A stretch of DNA of 64,000 nt from Mycobacterium sp. (GTDB lineage: Bacteria > Actinomycetota > Actinomycetes > Mycobacteriales > Mycobacteriaceae), in the NCBI GenBank assembly GCA_018882965.1, contig VEQY01000003.1, positions 40,433 to 104,432 on the forward strand. The letters run 5' to 3'. A program made the translations under genes and the position numbers. The first letter of the stretch is position 1, and each line of letters begins with the position of its first letter. Of the stretch, positions 1 through 8,668 are shown piece by piece. The notes below the pieces were generated by a model that worked only from the letters and a program-made list of their open reading frames with translations, was not told the DNA's origin and ran no database searches.

Positions 1-579
1 GGGGTAGAAGAAGACCGGCTGCCAGCCCTCGGCGATCTCCGCGGTCAGCTCCACGTTCTTGGGACCCAGCGAGGCGATCGTGATCGGGATGCGATCACGC
101 ACCGGCTGGTTGATGATCTTCAGCGGCTTGCCCAGCCCGGTGCCGCGATCGGGCGGCAGCGGAATCTGGTAGCTCCGGCCCTGGTGGTTCACCCGCTCAC
201 GGCGCCAGACCTGCCGACAGATCTCCACCACCTCGCGGGTCCGGCCCAGCGGCGCGTCGAAGGGCACGCCGTGGAACCCCTCCATCACCTGGGGTCCCGA
301 CGTCCCGATCCCCAGCCGGAATCGGCCGTCGGACACGTAGTCCAGCCCGGCGGCGGTCATGGCCAGCAGCGTCGGGGTGCGGGTGTAGATCGGCAGCACT
401 CCGGTCCCCAGCTCGATGCGGGAGGTTCGGGCGGCCAGATACCCCAGCTGGCTGATCGCGTCGAAGGAATACGCCTCCGCCACCAGAACGATGTTCACTC
501 CCTGCTGTTCGAGAACGGCGACGTGCTCGACGGCTTCGCGGAAGCCGCCCGAGTAGGCGAGGAAGATTCCGGTGCGCAT
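1..579 (-). CDS. LLM-class F420-dependent oxidoreductase (C-terminal part off the window edge)
   Basis: The reverse-strand protein begins MRTGIFLAYSGGF and reads on to the window edge, giving 193 residues without a stop. Segments such as ELGTGVLPIYTRTP, YVSDGRFRLGIGTSGPQV and EGFHGVPF are typical of luciferase-like TIM-barrel enzymes that use coenzyme F420 (reduced deazaflavin) as hydride donor or acceptor. Family knowledge gives a cytosolic redox role; the substrate cannot be told from sequence. Its ATG lies one base after the TGA of the next gene upstream on the same strand, so the two are almost certainly co-transcribed. The C-terminus is missing only because the window ends. Confidence 0.85.
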   Translation of the reverse strand, partial: MRTGIFLAYSGGFREAVEHVAVLEQQGVNIVLVAEAYSFDAISQLGYLAARTSRIELGTGVLPIYTRTPTLLAMTAAGLDYVSDGRFRLGIGTSGPQVMEGFHGVPFDAPLGRTREVVEICRQVWRRERVNHQGRSYQIPLPPDRGTGLGKPLKIINQPVRDRIPITIASLGPKNVELTAEIAEGWQPVFFYP

Positions 580-580
580 G

Positions 581-1426
581 TCAGCGGAACAGGGCCATGA
601 TGCGGTCTTCGGCGGTCACTGATGGAGCATCGGCCTCGGGCAGGCTGGTGCGCGGCAACGCGGCCTCCGGGTCGGCGAACACGCGGTAGGTCTTGTCGCC
701 GGTGAGATGGAAGAGCAGGAAGCCGGTCAGGACCGCGCGCACCGTCTTCTGGACGCGGGTACTCGGCGACGGCAGCCTCAGCATCCGCAGCAGGTTGCGT
801 CGCTCCGCAAGATCCGCGGGACCGGCGCGGTCGACCACGCGCAGCATCGCGCCGTCCCAGGCCTGCGCAACCTCGAGCGCGTCGGTGCGCAGCGACTTCG
901 CATCGTCGGTAGTCGCCAGCACCAGACCGGGGATCGTCAGTGTCGCGGCCGCAGCCTCCGCCGACGGTTTGGTGACCGAGGGGAACACCGCGGCCAGAGC
1001 TTTGACTGACGTGTCGCCGGAGGCAGATGCCGCGGCCAGGGTCGCCGCTGCGGCGCCGAACCCCACTCCGGCTACGGCCAGCTTGGTGCGGGCCACGCTG
1101 ATCTCACCCGGACCGAGCCGCACGCCCGCCACCACATCCAACGCGGCCATCAGGTCGTAGGAGAGGTTGAGTACCGAGGGCGCCGGACCGCGCTGCGTGG
1201 CCGGTGCTGCGGTGACGATGCCCCAACTCGCCAGGTGCTCCAGGGTGCCGGCGTAGCGTTCGGGGCCCGACAGCCAGTCGTGTCCGAAGGCGACCGCGGG
1301 CAGGTGAAACCCGGCAGCCGGGGTATGAACGACCCCGGGGATGCCGGCAAACGCCAGGTCGCCGCGTAGCACCCGGTGTGGGCCGCGGCGCGTGAGCGCG
1401 GTGAACAGCGTGCGGGTGCGGGCCAC
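581..1426 (-). CDS. alpha/beta-hydrolase-fold protein, catalytic serine apparently absent
   Basis: A 281-residue protein with a GTG start. The N-terminal half (PAVAFGHDWLSGPERYAGTLEHLASWGIVTAAP) resembles dienelactone-hydrolase or chlorophyllase-like proteins, in which a loop near the first strand shapes the oxyanion hole. Where a G-x-S-x-G nucleophile elbow would be expected (about residues 117-123) the sequence reads AVAGVGFGAAAA, with no Ser, Cys or Asp at the nucleophile position. I infer a hydrolase fold that may not be catalytically active, or a different nucleophile. A -10-like TACGGT (1433-1438, reverse strand) lies 6 nt before the GTG and no Shine-Dalgarno is seen. It heads a two-gene unit with the oxidoreductase downstream and is divergent from glmS. 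Confidence 0.7.
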   Translation of the reverse strand: MARTRTLFTALTRRGPHRVLRGDLAFAGIPGVVHTPAAGFHLPAVAFGHDWLSGPERYAGTLEHLASWGIVTAAPATQRGPAPSVLNLSYDLMAALDVVAGVRLGPGEISVARTKLAVAGVGFGAAAATLAAASASGDTSVKALAAVFPSVTKPSAEAAAATLTIPGLVLATTDDAKSLRTDALEVAQAWDGAMLRVVDRAGPADLAERRNLLRMLRLPSPSTRVQKTVRAVLTGFLLFHLTGDKTYRVFADPEAALPRTSLPEADAPSVTAEDRIMALFR

Positions 1427-1464
1427 ATCACGACCGTAGCCGACCGGGACTACCCTGGTTTCCC
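1427..1464. promoter_or_regulatory. Compact divergent promoter region, both sides predicted leaderless
   Basis: Only 38 bases separate two divergent starts. On the + strand TACCCT (1451-1456) lies 8 nt before the glmS GTG. On the - strand TACGGT (1433-1438) lies 6 nt before the hydrolase GTG. Both fit the mycobacterial -10 consensus TANNNT placed so that transcription would start at or next to the start codon. Neither gene has a recognisable ribosome binding site. This is inference from spacing only. Confidence 0.4.
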
Positions 1465-3333
1465 GTGTGCGGAATCGTGGCCTACGTCGGTCACCGCCCT
1501 GCCCGCGAGGTCGTCGTCGACGCGCTGCGCCGGATGGAATACCGCGGTTACGACTCCTCGGGGCTCGCGCTGCTCGACGGATCCGGGGGGCTCACGGTCC
1601 GGCGCCGCGCGGGCCGGCTGGCCAACCTGGAGGCCGCCCTGGCCGAGACCGATCCCGATGTGCTCACCGGGACGGCCGGGTTGGGCCACACCCGGTGGGC
1701 CACCCATGGCCGGCCCACCGACCGCAACGCTCACCCGCACCGGGATGCGGCGGGCACCTTCGCGGTGGTGCACAACGGCATCATCGAGAACTTCGCGGCC
1801 CTGCGCTACGAACTGGAGTCCGCGGGCGTGGAGTTCACCAGCGACACCGACACCGAGGTGGCCGTCCATCTGGTGGCCCGCGCCTACCAGAGTGGGCCAA
1901 CCGCGGGTGACTTCCCCGCGTCGGTCCGTGCCGTGCTGCGGCGCCTGGAAGGTCACTTCACGCTCGTGTTCGCCCACGCCGATGACCCCGGCACGATCGT
2001 CGCCGCGCGCCGGTCCACGCCGCTGGTCGTCGGGATCGGCGACGGCGAGATGTTCGTCGGTTCCGACGTCGCGGCGTTCATCGAGTACACCCGCGATGCG
2101 GTCGAACTCGGCCAGGATCAAGCCGTGGTGATCACCGCCGACGGCTACCAGATCACCGACTTCGAGGGCAACGACCAGGCTGACCGTGCCCGTCCGTTCC
2201 ACATCGACTGGGATCTGTCTGCCGCTGAGAAGGGCGGCTATGACTTCTTCATGCTCAAGGAGATCGCCGAACAGCCCGCGGCGGTTGCCGACACCCTGCT
2301 GGGTCACTTCGTGGACGGCAGGATTGTGTTGGATGAGCAGCGTCTGTCCGATCAGGAGCTGCGCGAGATCGACAAGGTGTTCATTGTCGCGTGCGGTACC
2401 GCCTACCACGCCGGGCTGCTGGCCAAGTACGCCATCGAGCACTGGGCACGGCTACCGGTGGAAGTGGATCTGGCCAGCGAATTCCGCTACCGCGATCCGG
2501 TGCTGGACCGGGGCACCCTGGTGATCGCCATCTCCCAGTCCGGCGAGACCGCCGACACCCTCGAAGCGGTTCGCCATGCCAAGGCGCAGAAGGCGAAGGT
2601 ACTGGCGGTCTGCAACACCAACGGCAGCCAGATCCCGCGTGAGTCCGACGCGGTGCTCTACACCCGGGCCGGCCCGGAGATCGGGGTGGCCGCGACAAAG
2701 ACGTTCCTCGCTCAGGTCGCCGCCAACTACCTCGTCGGTCTGGCGCTGGCCCAGGCGCGCGGCACGAAGTACCCCGATGAGGTCGAACGCGAATACCGGG
2801 AACTGGAGTCGATGCCGGATCTGGTGGCGCAGGTCCTCGGCCATGCCGAAGAGGTCTCCGGGCTGGCTCGCGGGTTCGCGTCGGCTCCGGCTGTGTTGTT
2901 CCTGGGCCGCCATGTCGGCTATCCGGTGGCCCTGGAGGGTGCGCTCAAGCTCAAAGAGCTGGCCTACATGCACGCGGAGGGCTTCGCTGCCGGGGAACTC
3001 AAGCACGGACCGATCGCGCTGATCGAGGAGGGACTGCCGGTTATCGTCGTCATGCCCTCGCCCAAGAACGCGGCAATGCTGCACGCCAAACTGCTGAGCA
3101 ATATCCGGGAGATTCAGGCACGCGGTGCGGTCACGATCGTGATCGCCGAGGAGGGCGACGAAACCGTCCGTCCCTACGCCGACTACATTGTCGAGATTCC
3201 CTCGGTGTCAACGCTTTTCCAGCCTCTGCTGTCGACTGTGCCGCTGCAGATCTTCGCCGCGGCCGTGGCGCAGGCCCGTGGCTACGATGTGGACAAACCG
3301 CGCAACCTCGCCAAATCCGTCACCGTCGAATAG
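1465..3333 (+). CDS. glmS: Glutamine--fructose-6-phosphate aminotransferase (isomerizing)
   Basis: Makes glucosamine-6-phosphate from fructose-6-phosphate and glutamine, the first step toward UDP-GlcNAc for peptidoglycan; cytosolic. The 622-residue protein starts (V/M)CGIVAYVGHRPA, so Cys2 becomes the N-terminal nucleophile of the class II glutaminase domain (about 1-225; HTRWATHG and HNGIIENF motifs present). Two SIS sugar-isomerase domains follow (about 300-600; ISQSGETADTLEA is the phosphosugar loop), ending with the conserved DKPRNLAKSVTVE tail. The GTG at 1465 is fixed by the need to expose that Cys. Length is normal. The stop codon is directly followed by the ATG of nnrD, indicating an operon. 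Confidence 0.98.
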   Translation: MCGIVAYVGHRPAREVVVDALRRMEYRGYDSSGLALLDGSGGLTVRRRAGRLANLEAALAETDPDVLTGTAGLGHTRWATHGRPTDRNAHPHRDAAGTFAVVHNGIIENFAALRYELESAGVEFTSDTDTEVAVHLVARAYQSGPTAGDFPASVRAVLRRLEGHFTLVFAHADDPGTIVAARRSTPLVVGIGDGEMFVGSDVAAFIEYTRDAVELGQDQAVVITADGYQITDFEGNDQADRARPFHIDWDLSAAEKGGYDFFMLKEIAEQPAAVADTLLGHFVDGRIVLDEQRLSDQELREIDKVFIVACGTAYHAGLLAKYAIEHWARLPVEVDLASEFRYRDPVLDRGTLVIAISQSGETADTLEAVRHAKAQKAKVLAVCNTNGSQIPRESDAVLYTRAGPEIGVAATKTFLAQVAANYLVGLALAQARGTKYPDEVEREYRELESMPDLVAQVLGHAEEVSGLARGFASAPAVLFLGRHVGYPVALEGALKLKELAYMHAEGFAAGELKHGPIALIEEGLPVIVVMPSPKNAAMLHAKLLSNIREIQARGAVTIVIAEEGDETVRPYADYIVEIPSVSTLFQPLLSTVPLQIFAAAVAQARGYDVDKPRNLAKSVTVE

Positions 3334-4767
3334 ATGCTTTCCTACTACACCGCCGAGGTGATCCGGGCGGCCGAGGCCCCATTGCTGGCAGCCCTGCCCG
3401 ACGGTGTGCTGATGCGTCGTGCGGCCACCGGGCTGGCCGGCGCGGTCGGCGTCGAGCTGCGCCGCCGGACCGGCGGTGTCAGTGGGCGTTCGGTGTGCGC
3501 GGTCGTCGGCTCCGGGAACAACGGGGGTGACGCCCTCTGGGCGGGGACGTTGTTGCGCCGCCGGGGCGCAGCCGCCTCGGCGATCCTGCTCAGCCCCGAA
3601 CACACCCACCCCGTAGCGCTGCGGGCGTTCCGGCAGGCCGGCGGCCGGATCGTCCAGAGCCCGCCCGCGGCGACCGATCTTGTACTCGACGGCGTGATCG
3701 GCATCTCCGGGAAGGGTCCGCTGCGTCCGGCGGCGGCCGAGGTCTTCGCCGCCGTCGCGGCCGCGGACATCCCGGTGGTGGCCGTCGATGTGCCCAGCGG
3801 CATCGACGTGCACACCGGAGAGCAGAGCGGACCGGCCGTGCGGGCAGCGCTGACAGTCACGTTCGGCGGCCTCAAGCCGGTTCACGCGCTGGCCGACTGC
3901 GGGCGGGTGGAACTCGTCGACATCGGGCTGGAGCTGCCCGACAGCGATCTCGTCGGGATGGAGGCTGCCGACGTTCGAGCCCGCTGGCCGGTTCCGGGGC
4001 CGCGCGACGACAAGTACACCCAGGGCGTGGTCGGAATCCTGGCCGGCTCAGCCGCCTACCCGGGAGCGGCCATCCTGTGCAGCGGCGCGGCGGTGGCGGC
4101 CACCTCGGGCATGGTCCGCTACGCGGGCAGCGCGGCGGCGGAGGTGGTGTCGCACTGGCCGGAGGTGGTTGCGGCGCCCGATGCGGCTGCGGCCGGGCGG
4201 GTGCAGGCGTGGGTGGTCGGACCCGGTCTGGGCACCGACGAGACCGCGATGACCGCCCTTGCGTTCGCGCTCAACTCCGAGCTGCCGGTGATCGTCGACG
4301 CCGACGGGCTCACGCTGCTGGCCGCTCACCCGCACCTGGTCACCGGTCGCTCGGCGCCCACGGTGCTGACCCCGCATGCCGGGGAGTTCGAACGGTTCGG
4401 CCTGGGCCCCGTCGGTGCGGACCGGGTGGCCGCCGCCCGCAGGCTGGCCGACGACACCGGCGCTGCCGTCCTGCTCAAGGGCAACATCACGGTGATCGCC
4501 GACAGCGCACGGTCAGGCCATCGGCGGACGTATCTCAATCCAGCGGGCGGCTCCTGGGCGGCCACCGCCGGATCCGGCGATGTGTTGAGCGGCATCGTCG
4601 GGGCACTGCTCGCCGCCGGCCTGCCCGCGGCCGAGGCCGCCGCCGCGGCGGCCTTCGTGCACGCGCGCGCGGCGAACGCCTCGGCCGCCGATCCCGGGCC
4701 GGTGTCGGTGCCCACGTCGGCGTCGCGCATCCTTGCGCATATCCGATACGCCGTCGCCAATCTGTGA
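3334..4767 (+). CDS. nnrD: Bifunctional NAD(P)H-hydrate epimerase / ADP-dependent NAD(P)H-hydrate dehydratase
   Basis: Repairs hydrated NADH and NADPH. The N-terminal YjeF_N domain (about 1-215; VGSGNNGGDALW, VAVDVPSGID) epimerises the hydrates. The C-terminal ribokinase-like domain (about 220-475) dehydrates S-NAD(P)HX using ADP, with TPHAGEFERF, LLKGN and the anion-hole signature AGSGDVLSGIVGALLA all visible. The 477-residue length suits the fused bacterial enzyme. Its ATG abuts the glmS stop with no gap, so translation is probably coupled. A metabolite-repair function is well established for the family; nothing here suggests divergence. Confidence 0.95.
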   Translation: MLSYYTAEVIRAAEAPLLAALPDGVLMRRAATGLAGAVGVELRRRTGGVSGRSVCAVVGSGNNGGDALWAGTLLRRRGAAASAILLSPEHTHPVALRAFRQAGGRIVQSPPAATDLVLDGVIGISGKGPLRPAAAEVFAAVAAADIPVVAVDVPSGIDVHTGEQSGPAVRAALTVTFGGLKPVHALADCGRVELVDIGLELPDSDLVGMEAADVRARWPVPGPRDDKYTQGVVGILAGSAAYPGAAILCSGAAVAATSGMVRYAGSAAAEVVSHWPEVVAAPDAAAAGRVQAWVVGPGLGTDETAMTALAFALNSELPVIVDADGLTLLAAHPHLVTGRSAPTVLTPHAGEFERFGLGPVGADRVAAARRLADDTGAAVLLKGNITVIADSARSGHRRTYLNPAGGSWAATAGSGDVLSGIVGALLAAGLPAAEAAAAAAFVHARAANASAADPGPVSVPTSASRILAHIRYAVANL

Positions 4768-4786
4768 ACCAACCGAGAGGAAAGCC

Positions 4787-6178
4787 ATGCCGCACGTGAG
4801 GTACCGCTCCCCGTCGATCGCCCCGGCCTACACCGGGCGGCTGGCCACCAACCCGATACCGTCGCTGCGGCTCCCCGACGAAGCGATGGAACCGGCCGCG
4901 GCCTACCGCTTCATCCACGACGAACTCATGCTGGACGGCAGTTCCCGGCTGAATCTCGCGACCTTCGTCACCACCTGGATGGACCCGGAGGCCGAGAGGC
5001 TGATGACCGAGACCTTCGACAAGAACATGATCGACAAGGACGAGTACCCGGCGACGGCGGCGATCGAGTCCCGCTGCGTGGCGATGGTGGCCGATCTCTT
5101 CCACGCCGAGAATCTGCGCGACGACGACGCCGCCACCGCCGTCGGCGTCTCGACCATCGGATCCTCCGAGGCGGTGATGCTCGGCGGGCTGGCGCTCAAG
5201 TGGCGCTGGAAGGAGCGCATCGGCGGCCAGGACGCGGATGCCTGGCGCACCCGCAGACCCAACCTCGTGATGGGCTCCAACGTGCAGGTCGTGTGGGAGA
5301 AGTTCTGTCGCTACTTCGAAGTCGAGCCGCGCTACCTGCCCATGGCGGAGGACCGCTATGTGATCACCCCCGAGCAGGTCGTCGACGCCGTCGACGAGGA
5401 CACCATCGGCGTCGTGGCCATCCTGGGCACCACCTACACCGGCGAACTGGAGCCGATCGCCGACATCTGCGCCGCGCTGGACACCGTGGCCAAGGACCGG
5501 GGCCTGGACATCCCGGTGCACGTCGACGGGGCCAGCGGAGGATTCGTCGTGCCCTTCCTGCATCCCGACCTCAAGTGGGACTTCCGTCTCCCGCGGGTGG
5601 CGTCGATCAACGTCAGCGGCCACAAGTACGGACTGACCTATCCGGGTGTCGGTTTCGTGGTGTGGCGCAACGCCGACCTCCTGCCGGAGGATCTGGTCTT
5701 CCGGGTGAACTACCTCGGCGGGGACATGCCGACGTTCACCCTGAACTTCTCCCGGCCGGGAAACCAGGTGGTCGGTCAGTACTACAACTTCCTGCGCCTG
5801 GGCCGCGGCGGTTACACCCAGGTGATGCGGACGCTGTCGGACACCGCCCAGCTGCTGTCCGAACAGCTGAAGGCTTCCAAGCACTTCGAGATCATCACCG
5901 ACGGATCGCAGATCCCCGTGGTGGCCTTCAAGCTGTCCGGTGACTTCGGCTACACCGAGTTCGATGTCTCGGCGGGGCTGCGCACCTACGGCTGGCAGGT
6001 GCCGGCCTACACCATGCCGACCGGCGCGGAGGACGTCACGGTGTTGCGGGTCGTCGTTCGCGAGGGGTTCTCGGCCGACCTTGCGCGTTCGCTGTGGGAG
6101 GACCTCAACTCGGTGCTGAGGCACCTCGATGCGATCAAGCCCGAGGGTCACTTCACCGAGGAGCACTTCGCGCACTGA
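4787..6178 (+). CDS. gadB: Glutamate decarboxylase, PLP-dependent
   Basis: Converts glutamate to GABA and CO2, consuming a proton. The 463-residue group II decarboxylase shows VGVSTIGSSEAVMLGG, VHVDGASGGFVVPF and the PLP-lysine segment INVSGHKYGLTYPGVG. I chose the ATG at 4787 because GAGAGGAAAG lies just upstream and MPHVRYRSPSIAPAYTGR matches family N-termini; an open frame continues 54 nt further but has no binding site. It follows nnrD by 19 bases in the same direction, consistent with read-through. Its last 26 bases overlap the end of the convergent flavoprotein gene. Confidence 0.95.
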   Translation: MPHVRYRSPSIAPAYTGRLATNPIPSLRLPDEAMEPAAAYRFIHDELMLDGSSRLNLATFVTTWMDPEAERLMTETFDKNMIDKDEYPATAAIESRCVAMVADLFHAENLRDDDAATAVGVSTIGSSEAVMLGGLALKWRWKERIGGQDADAWRTRRPNLVMGSNVQVVWEKFCRYFEVEPRYLPMAEDRYVITPEQVVDAVDEDTIGVVAILGTTYTGELEPIADICAALDTVAKDRGLDIPVHVDGASGGFVVPFLHPDLKWDFRLPRVASINVSGHKYGLTYPGVGFVVWRNADLLPEDLVFRVNYLGGDMPTFTLNFSRPGNQVVGQYYNFLRLGRGGYTQVMRTLSDTAQLLSEQLKASKHFEIITDGSQIPVVAFKLSGDFGYTEFDVSAGLRTYGWQVPAYTMPTGAEDVTVLRVVVREGFSADLARSLWEDLNSVLRHLDAIKPEGHFTEEHFAH

Positions 6179-8654
6179 GGGGTGGGCGGACCCGTTCGTT
6201 TCCTGGGTCGAACAACGGTCGAAGCGACACCGTGATCGGGTAGATGTCGCCGCCCACGTTGACCTCGTAGCTACCCGCGCTCAGCCAGTCGCGGGTGACG
6301 GCCGTGTCGTCGCCCGAACGCAGATAGCCCAGCCCGACGCTGGTTCCCAGAGCAGCACCCCAGGCCGCCGAGGTGACCTGCCCGACCGCCGTGCCGTTCC
6401 GCAGCATCAGCTCGCCACCCCACAGCATGGGCTCGTCGCTGTCGACGGCGAAGCTCACCAGTCGCCGGCGCGGTCCCCGCGATCTACTGCGCTGCACGGC
6501 GGCGCGACCGAGGAAGTCGACATCGGTGGTGAGCTTGCAGGTGAACAGCAGTCCGGCCTCGACCGGCCCGTCCGCAGGGGTCAACTCCCGGCCGAAGGCC
6601 CGGTACCCCTTCTCCAGACGCATCGACTCGATCGCGTAATAGCCTCCGCGGCCGATGCCCAGCTCCGCCCCGGCAGCGATCAGGTCCTGGTAGACGCCGA
6701 CGGCGAATTCGGCGGGAACGTAGATCTCCCAACCTAATTCGCCGACGTAGGTGATGCGCGTCGCGCGGACCGTCGCGTGGCCCAGCGCGATCTCACGGCT
6801 GGTGGAGAACGGGAAGGCGGCATCGGAAAAGTCGGCGTCGGTGAGTTGGCCGAGCAGGTCCCGCGAGCGCGGTCCCATCACCCCGAACACCGCCAGTGAC
6901 GAGGTCACGTCGGTCAACTCGGCCCGGGTACCGGCCGGCATGTTCTTGCGGATGTGGTCCTTGTCCCGCTCGGTGCTCGCCGCGCCGCTGACGATGAGGA
7001 ATTCGTCGCGCGCGATGCGGGTAACCGTGACGTCGGCCTCGTAGGTTCCGTGTGCGTTGAGTAAACCGGTGTACACCGCCGTGCCTGGTGGTACGGCGAC
7101 ATCCGCGGTACACAGCCACTGCAGCGCCGCCTCGGCGTCCGGACCTGCGAGCAGGTACTTGGAGAACGAGGTCTGGTCGAACACGGTCACCCGCGTGCGG
7201 GTGGTGACCTGTTCGGCGGCTGACCAAGCCAGCCAGTTCGGCTTGGCCCAGGAGTACTCGATCCGCGGCTCGCAGCCCGCCGGAGCGAAGAAGTTGGTCC
7301 GCTCCCAGCCCATTTTGCTGCCGAAGTTGGCATTGGCCGCGGCGAGCAGGTCGTGGACGGGCGAGCGGCGCAGCGGTCGCCCGGTGGTCGGCTCGCGGTT
7401 GGGCCAGGGGATCGCGTAGTGCATGCCGAGTACTTCCGAGACACGGTCACGCAGCCAGCCGACGTTGCCGTGGAACGGCGCGAAGCGCCGGATGTCCACT
7501 GTGGTCAGATCGGTGGCCGGGGCACCGTTGACAATCCATTCCGCCAGTGCCCGTCCGGCACCTCCGGCCGAGGCGATGCCCACGGAGTTGAACCCCGCCG
7601 CGACGAAGAAGTTCGCGCACTCGGGGGCCTCGCCGAGGACGAACTGGTTGTCGGGGGTGAAGCTCTCCGGGCCGTTGTAGAGCTTCTTGCACCCGGTGTG
7701 CTCCAGGGCGGGAATCCGCACGATCGCGCTGTCCATCAGCACCCCGAAGTGCTCCCAGTCCTCGTCGAGCAGCTGGAACTCGAACGGGTAGGGGATCTTG
7801 TCGGGCGCCACCCACGGCTTGGCCTGCGGTTCGAAGCCGCCCACCACCAGACCGCCGACCTCCTCCTTGACGTAGATGTAGCCGTCGGGGTCGCGCAGGA
7901 CGGGCAGGTCGGGATGCACGCCACGGATGGTCTCGGTGACGACGTAGAAGTGTTCGGCCGAATACAGCGGAACGTTGACGCCGGCCAGCGCACCCACCTG
8001 CTTGGCCCATTGCCCCGCGCAGTTCACCACGACTTCCGCCTCGATGTTGCCGCGGTCGGTGCGTACCCCTTTGACCCGGCCGCCCGCGGTCTTCACGCCG
8101 AGGACGCGCACCCGTTCGAGGATTCGCGCGCCCCGCCGTCGGGCACCCTTGGCCAGGGCCAGCGTCAGATCCGTCGGGTTGGCTTTGCCGTCGGCGGGCA
8201 GCCAGAGGGCGCCGGTCAGGTCATCGGTGCGCATGATCGGCCAGCGTGCCCCGGCCTGCTCGGCGGTCAGCAGTTCGCACTCGAGGTCGTAGGCGACCGC
8301 GTTGGCCGCGGTGCGCCGCAGCTGGGTCAGGCGGTCGGCGGTGCGGGCGACGGTGATGCCGCCGCACTGCTTGTAGCCGGTGCTCAGGCCGGTCTCGGCT
8401 TCCAACTCCGAGTAGAGCGCGGTGGAGTACTGCACCAGCCGGGTCCCGCTCTCGGTCGGGCGCAGCTGCCCGACCAGGCCGGCCGCGTGCCAGGTGGTGC
8501 CGCACGAAAGCTGGCCCTGCTCAAGCAGCACCACATCGCTTCGGCCGAGTTTGGCCAGGTGGTAGGCGACGCTGGTGCCGGCGACCCCGCCACCGATGAC
8601 GACGATCTCGGCCCGGTCCGGCAGCTGTGAGTCAGACTGCGTTGATTCAAACAC
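6153..8654 (-). CDS. FAD-dependent dimethylglycine/sarcosine dehydrogenase-like protein with C-terminal GcvT domain
   Basis: An 833-residue two-module enzyme. The N-terminal DAO-type domain has the dinucleotide motif VVIGGGVAGTSVAYHLAKLG (about 17-36) and TTWHAAGL, whose His56 matches the residue that binds FAD covalently in dimethylglycine and sarcosine dehydrogenases. The C-terminal half (about 430-820: TRVTVFDQTSFSKYLL, ESMRLEKGYRAFG, WGAALGTSVGLGYLR) is a GcvT-type aminomethyltransferase fold that in relatives passes the released one-carbon unit to tetrahydrofolate. Likely role: oxidative N-demethylation of a methylated amine. The GTG at 8654 has GAGAGAGG upstream, 14 bases after the stop of the kinase-like gene. 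The longer open frame upstream is out-of-frame read-through of that gene and is not used. Confidence 0.88.
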   Translation of the reverse strand: MFESTQSDSQLPDRAEIVVIGGGVAGTSVAYHLAKLGRSDVVLLEQGQLSCGTTWHAAGLVGQLRPTESGTRLVQYSTALYSELEAETGLSTGYKQCGGITVARTADRLTQLRRTAANAVAYDLECELLTAEQAGARWPIMRTDDLTGALWLPADGKANPTDLTLALAKGARRRGARILERVRVLGVKTAGGRVKGVRTDRGNIEAEVVVNCAGQWAKQVGALAGVNVPLYSAEHFYVVTETIRGVHPDLPVLRDPDGYIYVKEEVGGLVVGGFEPQAKPWVAPDKIPYPFEFQLLDEDWEHFGVLMDSAIVRIPALEHTGCKKLYNGPESFTPDNQFVLGEAPECANFFVAAGFNSVGIASAGGAGRALAEWIVNGAPATDLTTVDIRRFAPFHGNVGWLRDRVSEVLGMHYAIPWPNREPTTGRPLRRSPVHDLLAAANANFGSKMGWERTNFFAPAGCEPRIEYSWAKPNWLAWSAAEQVTTRTRVTVFDQTSFSKYLLAGPDAEAALQWLCTADVAVPPGTAVYTGLLNAHGTYEADVTVTRIARDEFLIVSGAASTERDKDHIRKNMPAGTRAELTDVTSSLAVFGVMGPRSRDLLGQLTDADFSDAAFPFSTSREIALGHATVRATRITYVGELGWEIYVPAEFAVGVYQDLIAAGAELGIGRGGYYAIESMRLEKGYRAFGRELTPADGPVEAGLLFTCKLTTDVDFLGRAAVQRSRSRGPRRRLVSFAVDSDEPMLWGGELMLRNGTAVGQVTSAAWGAALGTSVGLGYLRSGDDTAVTRDWLSAGSYEVNVGGDIYPITVSLRPLFDPGNERVRPPLSARSAPR

Positions 8655-8668
8655 AAGCGCCTCTCTCG

